Origin: Strongylocentrotus purpuratus
Taxonomy: Eukaryota > Echinodermata > Echinoidea > Camarodonta > Strongylocentrotidae
Direction: 5' to 3'
DNA: 64,000 nucleotides
Assembly (NCBI RefSeq): GCF_000002235.5
Contig: NW_022145601.1
Location: 21,183,389 to 21,247,388, forward strand
The notes under the pieces are model-generated. The model was not told the origin of the DNA. It searched no databases and saw only the letters and a list, made by a program, of their open reading frames with translations. The position numbers and the translations under genes are program-made. Positions 58,601 to 64,000 of this stretch are shown here, one piece after another. Position 1 is the first letter of the stretch; each line of letters begins with the position of its first letter.

Positions 58601-61600
58601 TATCTTCATTTCCTTTCATTACAACTTTATTTGCAAAAAAATACAAATATCAGCATGACAGACCAAAAATGAGTAATAGGAGAGCAATGAAGAAAATTAT
58701 AATGTCTAGGATTATCCAACTAAATCTGATATGACTTGAAGGCTCTCCTCCCTAGTGGGGATTGATTATAGACATATCACCTATACATACAAAATTTAAA
58801 AAAATGTGAAATAATATATATTCCCTTTAAAGGGATCGTTTAACAATGATAAATCTGAGATACACGGCCCTACGTGTTATCAGTGTCTGTGATATGGTGT
58901 AATATTGAAGCCCTAAAAAAATCGCGCTTCAAAATGATCAAGAAGTGCCTCAAAAAAGTAAAAATCTGTGAGTGACCGGTTTTACCATACTCGTTTCCCC
59001 CAATAGACTGTAGTGTTATGAAAACCGTCCGGCGAACGGTTTTGAAAATTTGTAATTTCAATCATAAATATCTTGATAATCAGACAGGCGATCGGCTTGT
59101 AAAAGTCATGGAGTTCCTGACTGACATAAAGGTTTATAATTATCATAGCAGCATGAGCTAAATCCCGGATATTGTTTCAGAATCTGAGACAAAGTTACCG
59201 GATCCCTTTAAAGGACATCAAATTATAAAGAAGTGAAAATAAAAGGAAATGGGAGAATAAAGTAAGCAAGTAAAGGAACTCTTATGGTCGAGGAAGAGAG
59301 AGAGGTGGAGGGGGATGGGGGGGGGGATGGGATTGTAAGAAATCTGCTTCGTTGCTTCACTAACCTTTGAATCCACCTCTCGGCCATGAAAGTCTGGAAA
59401 AGATTCTTCACCTGCAATCTTTACGCCATAGTTAAACCCTACCAACTGACGGGCACACGTTCGATGGCAAAGTGCATCTATCATATCCATTGTTAATGGT
59501 CCAATACTGCTGCCAAAAAATAATGACCTTTGTGTCTGTTGAAAAGAAGAGATTCTGATTTATTATATTAAAAAACCTGAAGTAGGGCAAAGTTTCATGG
59601 GATTTCTATAAGACGCAAATCATACAGTTTATATCTAAACTTCCAATTAATTCGGCTTATGACAATGAAGTTTTGTCAATATGCTTGAAAATTTTGGAGG
59701 TTGGCCAAATTTCTCCAAGTGTCTGACAATTTATACGCTTTTAAATTTGTATTTTGCATCGAACATGAATGATAATTGACATTTGATACGTGTATATCTG
59801 ACATGGACGTAAATTTGTTGTAAATCTATTGTTCAGGGGGGGATGATCTATTCATTCATCCCCCCCCCCTGAACAATAGGTATTACGTAAGGATTTACAC
59901 CATGATATCTGATGTCCTTCCTGGTCTCCTCTTCCATTTGCGCTGTATAAGAAATAATACATTTCAATTTCTTAGTTGGTGATTAAAGAATTTCTTTTTC
60001 ATACAGGCTTTGTGTAGAAATATATGTGCAATTACTATATGCAGGGGACATGTGTTATATTTCTTTACAGAAAATACATTTATAGTACAGAGCAAATGGT
60101 ACAGGGCCTCGCAAGAACCTTCATAGCGTTGTCAATTTGTTTCTATTATATTTCTATCAGATTTTGAATAAACCTTTACTAATTTCCTCCTCTTATCAAA
60201 ACCAACAGAATATCAGGGTAAACTTCTTTTTAATTATCATATTTTCACTTTTAAAACTTCTTTAGGGCCAACATAGTAGATATGAAAAAAGACGCTACCT
60301 TGTCATGTTGAAGTGTTAGTTTCATCCTGTTCTCAGTAGTTATTTGTTCAGCAAGGGGGTCCAGTTCATCATCCGTAAAACAGCTAATGATACTATACAA
60401 AATATATGTAAAAGGAACGTACATATTTAAACATTTTGAATCACTGAATGTTTAACGGAATTAAAGAAGAATATAATACTATGTGATATAATATATATGA
60501 GTATTATCTAATTCCTTCCAAACAGGTTATACAGCACGTATCAAAGAGAAAAAAAATCTGTACCCAACTTTGGTAGCTTTTAATTAAAAAGTCATAACCA
60601 ATCCAACTTTAAAATTGATTTCATCATGAAGAGTAACTTATTTTCTGTCCAATGATACCCTATTATTTCTGCCGAGGGGTGAATGAGCACCAGGGTCTTT
60701 AACCCTTACTGTACTGGGGGGGGGGGGGGGGGGGCCAAAGATTGCGCCCCAACCGCTGGGAATTTTGAATCGTTGTTTCATGACTTTTTTCCCTCAAGTC
60801 TTACGCACATTTTGATACCATTTTCGTCGAAATCGGATATATCTGTAAGGTGTTACATAACAATTAGTATGCGCATGTCATCAAAAAGTGCTAGAATTGC
60901 ATATATTCATGTACAAGCAGAAATGTGAATACAGGTTTAGATGCATTTCTTCCTAAGTGGGAGATATGAATTGATATGAAATTGCTTTTATATGTTTCTC
61001 AAAGTAACTTGATGTATTCCAGAACAAAAGAATACATTAGAAATAGAACAATAGATATACATGTAATAAGAAATAAACAACAATAAACTACAAAAGAAAA
61101 TAATTATTTGAAAATCGCATCAAATTTGCATAAATTATCATTATTTATTACATCAAAATATCTATTTTGTGACAGAAAAGAAGTTTCATATGAATAATGA
61201 GTTCCAATTAACATTCAAAAGGTGGAGTCTGACAATTTTTGTAATGATTCTAGTTCCCTATATATTTCCAGATTTGATATTCATGAATGCGTATTCATAA
61301 TTTATGCGGCCGAGATCATAGAAGGGGGGGGGGCCTCCCAGCCCCCCCCCCCCCCCCAGTCAGTGAGGTGCTCAAAATAGCCCAGTACATTAAGGTTTAA
61401 AAAGTGTTGTCAAAATCGCCTTGTTCCAAGTTTGGGCTAAAGGAACCAATGTGGATCAGGCCATATGCATGTGCTTCTTTGGTTTTAAATCCTTTTAAAA
61501 GTTAAATTGTGACTCGTGCTTCAGTGCTTCATTGTTTAAAATGATGCAATTTGTCAAGGCTTTCACAGTTCCTTGTTTCAATCCACAGGATCACCTTTAA

Positions 61601-62768
61601 TTATTTTACACAGCCTACTAACTACTTGTCTCATGATATCTAAGTTCTCATTGCTCTCTTGTCCACCGCGCCATCTCACACGCATAAGGAGCATAAAGTG
61701 TTTATCTAGTATAGCGTATGGAAACTCAAAGGTTACTAGGCCTAAATGCAAGAAAGAGCACATTATGATGATAAATATCAGACAAATTGACAGGCTAGCT
61801 TTTATTACAAAAAAGATAACATCCCAAATAAACCTTATCCATTTTGTATCACTCAATGAGAAGGTTACCTTAAACAAGGAAAGAAGCGAATGAAGTCAAG
61901 ATTGTAATCATCATAACAAAGAGAATATCATAAATTGTGCTTGTAATAAGCATTTCCTTGAGTTTGAGTTGATATTAACACCTTTTTTTCTCAACTGCCT
62001 AATATTCAATTGAAACAAATGAGCTCTTAATTTTTGAATGAGATCATAATGGTTTTTGACCCACATTCATTACTTTAGCCCAAACTTGGTACAAGAGGAT
62101 TTTGACAATACTTTTTAAAAGCCTGCTGTTCAGTCATCCTTGGTAGCACAATTATGAAAATGGTATCATGAGACAGAGTTTCAGTTCTTCTTTACAATGA
62201 AATATGATTCAAGGTCACATAGGTTATAACTCTTTAATTAGAAGCTACCAAAGTTGGGTACACTTTTTTTGTATACGCACTGTATACCAGCTACTGAGGT
62301 TTTTTATAATATTTGTTAATACCTTTTCGTTTACAATTCAAACAGTTAAAAATAATTGATTAAAACGAACATAGTATTAGATGTGAAATAAAAAATCTTA
62401 TTATAAATATTCTAGGTAGCTATGTAGCGATGAACACCAATGACAATGGTTTAATCATCAAGATGAACTTAATCATGCAGTTCATATCCGTTTCAAGTCC
62501 CTTTCACTTTAGCACCGAACCTTCAAATAGTTCTGATAGAAACAATTTAATAATTGACAACGCTGTTGAAAACAGACAACTCTTACCCGTAATAATTGTT
62601 CTTGGGATAATTTTGATTGCTGTCATAAATCAAAACTATTTAATTATTTTTTGGCATTTTTGTCTTTACATATATAGGCCTATCCTTTTTTTAAATACAA
62701 ATTTAATTCTTTATTGATTTGTATTATTATCATGATTGCAATAATTATCATTACCATAAATATTATTA

Positions 62769-62805
<37 letters not shown>

Positions 62806-63288
62806 GATCATGATCATTATTATTAGTAGTAGTAATATTATCAATAATCATTAATATCAGTGGATATATTGATAATTTCTGCAAACATGGCCCTGAACAT
62901 ACCTTATTGATTTCAAATGTAGGTGGTTCTTTAGATTACGTAGTATTGCTTCACTGCGTATGTTGCCCATTACTAGCTCTCGGAAGGTCAGACAGGTGAG
63001 TTGTGGGAATGAAGTGGAGAAAAGTTGCCCCAGTGAAGCAGGTTCTCCAATGAGAGGAACTAATTTACTCCCTTCCTCACCATGCTCAATAAACAACACT
63101 TCTAGGCTGGAATGTGCCAACTGTTTAACAACTCCAGGTGAGACAGTATGAAGAGTGGTGAAAGTCAATTGCTTCAAGCTCGGGAATAGGTCCTCAACTG
63201 TGACATTAATGTCACCATTATTATACATCTGTAGACCACTTAGGAATTGATGATCTACAACCAGCTCTTTGATTGAGGATTTACCTAC
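55509..63288 (-). CDS. LRR region of an NLR-like immune receptor, partial
   Basis: Exons 62903-63288, 60299-60392, 59365-59535, 57431-57595, 56863-57033 and 55509-55679 join in phase. They encode leucine-rich repeats with LPHLTDLEI-type cores and 57-residue two-repeat units. The first junction completes the LRR segment LKSISIISCFTDDELDPL. Repeat length, phase 0-0 exons and the 'LTDLEI ... SSSQIQTFKV' style resemble the large echinoderm NACHT-LRR families. No NACHT, Death or TIR domain is in the window, so the NLR assignment is inference. The 5' part should lie beyond 64000 and the 3' end is not found. Confidence 0.65.
55961..56623. mobile_element. ATGCCTCCG inverted-repeat element with internal tandem repeats
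   Basis: It begins near ATGCCTCCG (about 55999) and ends CGGAGGCAT. Inside are ~150-bp tandem units containing 'GACCTTTGACCTCGTGACC', 'CATGACCAAAGTTTGGCAGG' and 'GGACAACCCGAAAACA'. No coding capacity. A second copy at 54945-55290 has the same right end but no visible left end. Confidence 0.65.
56863..57033 (-). CDS. tandem LRR exon, copy 2
   Basis: A 171-nt phase 0-0 exon with acceptor GCACAG and donor CAG|GTAAAA. It encodes IQTFKVFDLNLCDDQSASY, CLGKFLSLRPHLTDLEICSC and FHDDFYKEMADQASSSQ. Nearly identical to the exon at 55509-55679. Confidence 0.72.
57431..57595 (-). CDS. tandem LRR exon, copy 1 (altered 3' end)
   Basis: It encodes IQTFKGYNLNLRDDQSAS, CLGKFLSLLTHLTDLEICSC and FHDDFYTEIADQPSS. 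The usual end SSSQ|GTAAA is changed to SS|GTAAAA, two codons shorter with a weaker donor, so this exon may splice poorly. Confidence 0.6.
58008..58358 (+). mobile_element. full-length tRNA-derived SINE
   Basis: The head has TAGTCGAGTGGATACGTTGC and CCGCGGTTCGAGTTCCGCCG as pol III boxes; the body follows; the 3' end is AGCGCTATATAAGC then (ATT)n. About 350 bp, the best copy in the window. Confidence 0.8.
58826..59215 (-). mobile_element. ~400-bp interspersed element, copy 2
   Basis: Reverse complement of 48375-48785, with AAGGGAT at one end and ATCCCTTT at the other. Lies in an LRR-gene intron. Confidence 0.75.
59365..59535 (-). CDS. LRR-region exon, 171 nt
   Basis: The acceptor TTTCAACAG, phase 0-0, encodes TQRSLFFGSSIGPLTMDM, IDALCHRTCARQLVGFNYG and PDFHGREVDSK, donor AAG|GTTAGT. 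It has the 57-codon length of the tandem exons further down, but a diverged sequence. Confidence 0.6.
59802..59913. repeat. ~110-bp foldback hairpin, copy 2
   Basis: The core (GGATGATCTATTCATTCATC between G and C runs) and 'AATAGGTATTACGTAAGGAT' are identical to 13622-13728; the arms otherwise match each other rather than the other copy. Confidence 0.8.
60299..60392 (-). CDS. LRR exon, 94 nt
   Basis: The acceptor TTTGTATAG supplies one base to finish a Ser codon, then IISCFTDDELDPLAEQI, MKLTLQHDK and donor AAG|GTAGCG. The frame and LRR pattern run on from the exon at 62903-63288. Confidence 0.65.
60700..62900. other. LRR-gene intron, mostly unassigned
   Basis: It lies between the exons at 60299-60392 and 62903-63288. 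It holds G/C tracts (60717, 61325), an unassigned minus-strand frame (61578-61877) and (ATT)n at 62765-62830. No known exon recognised. Confidence 0.5.
61578..61740 (-). other. unrecognised minus-strand frame after a splice-like AG
   Basis: After TGCATTTAG the frame reads LVTFEFPYAILDKHFMLLM and RVRWRGGQESNENLD, ending GDPVD and stop. The composition looks coding, but I do not recognise it, and its stop prevents it being an internal exon of the LRR gene. A chance frame is possible. Confidence 0.25.
62903..63288 (-). CDS. LRR exon, 386 nt
   Basis: The acceptor CGCACACAG, then VGKSSIKELVVDHQFLSGLQ, FPSLKQLTF, SSLEVLFIEHG, FPQLTCLTFREL and HLHLKSI. The donor is AG|GTATGT in phase 2. At least four LRR cores are visible. 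Confidence 0.7.
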
Positions 63289-63704
63289 CTGTGTGCGTAA
63301 AGTCAATTAAGTAGAGTATTATCAATAAATCTTTTCATACGATACAAGACTCAAGTTATGATGTGTACATTCTCCACCTTTAAAAATAATAAGAAAAGCT
63401 TGTATGAAAAAGAATGGCAGATTAGTCATGTTCTACAATGCCATACAGACAGAAATTCCCATTCTAATGAAAAGGAAAACTTTTTGTTGATAAAGCAGAT
63501 ATATATGTTTTTTCCCCCAAAAGATAGATATCTTACGGCCCATTTCAGATTTGTTTTTCATAATTGCTCAAAGAAAACATACTCATAAACGCTTTTCCTG
63601 TTTTTCCCCTACTAGTCACCCTGTTTTATTGTAATATCCTTTTCATTCACTTCTTTATTAAAAAAACCCTATTACGTATAAATGGTGACAGGCATTTTGG
63701 CTTC

Positions 63705-64000
63705 ACTTTTTTAAAAGGGGAAGTCCACCGATGTTAAGTTGGTTTTAATATCAGCAGAAAAATGAGAGAGACAGGTCATTGAAAGTTTATGCGAATTCCA
63801 TTTGTAAATAAACATGAAGTCGCAATCTATCAAACACAAATTGGGAAACTGTGTGACGCATTTTGCAAGCTCCCTTCCCATTTGTTCTGTACTTTGAAAA
63901 ATCTGTAAATTTTATTTTTATTTTATATGTTAAAAGAGGTAAACGTGCTTGTTTGGGGAGATATGCAGGTAGTCTACGTAGCTACATGTCGGAGACCAAA
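63705..64000 (+). mobile_element. left part of a MITE-like repeat cut by the window end
   Basis: 'AAAAGGGGAAGTCCACCGAT' and 'TAATATCAGCAGAAAAATGA' are typical of short AAAGGGGAAGTCCACC-ended elements; the right end is outside. Confidence 0.4.

Noticed and set aside
62430-62717. Plus-strand frame with a hydrophobic segment
   Set aside because: AT-rich intron DNA, no recognisable domain or splice context.
1-64000. LTR retrotransposons or endogenous viruses
   Set aside because: No paired LTRs, primer-binding site, gag, protease, integrase or envelope patterns were seen.

Overview
This is animal genomic DNA, AT-rich and intron-rich, and most likely from an echinoderm, probably a sea urchin. The organism call is inference. 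It rests on four things: tRNA-derived SINEs ending in a 'GCGCTATA' box plus ATT repeats, many short inverted-repeat elements, immune-type LRR and C-type lectin/EGF exons, and very many pure G or C runs. There is one 500-base N gap (51611-52110). Exons were found by reading both strands, matching protein families from memory and checking splice sites and phases by hand. No database search was run.

Four genes can be supported, all on the minus strand. (1) A PRDM2 (RIZ) orthologue, 36133-46417. Five coding exons join in phase to 1699 codons, with a PR domain, ten C2H2 fingers, a PLDLS motif and the RPQNFTDP block seen in vertebrate PRDM2. Its first coding exon exists in two intact-looking copies and one decayed copy. 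(2) A BRICHOS-domain type II membrane precursor, 24877-28570. Five exons give 227 codons, ending in a polybasic site followed by a short aromatic peptide with two cysteines. The start of a paralogue lies at 2438-3685 and carries a one-base deletion. (3) A secreted C-type lectin gene, 13199-21939: signal exon, a CCP-like module, tandem EGF exons (one with a stop, one truncated) and a two-exon lectin domain. (4) The LRR part of an NLR-like immune receptor, 55509-63288. Its last three exons are tandem copies of one 57-codon LRR exon.

Layout: 1-12.3 kb holds the paralogue fragment in a bed of transposon fragments. 12.3-22 kb is the lectin gene with LINE, SINE and inverted-repeat insertions. 22-28.6 kb is the BRICHOS gene and its duplicated 3' flank. 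28.6-36 kb is intergenic, with low-complexity DNA and inverted-repeat elements. 36-46.5 kb is PRDM2. 46.5-55.5 kb is PRDM2 upstream DNA, purine-rich low complexity, the gap and two tandem arrays. 55.5-64 kb is the LRR gene.

The genes show no sign of working together. The lectin and LRR genes look like innate-immunity families, the BRICHOS precursor may release a bioactive peptide, and PRDM2 is a chromatin regulator. The most interesting points are the BRICHOS peptide precursor, the multiplied and partly frame-shifted PRDM2 first exon, and several mobile elements whose unoccupied paralogous sites are also in this window, so target duplications can be read directly.
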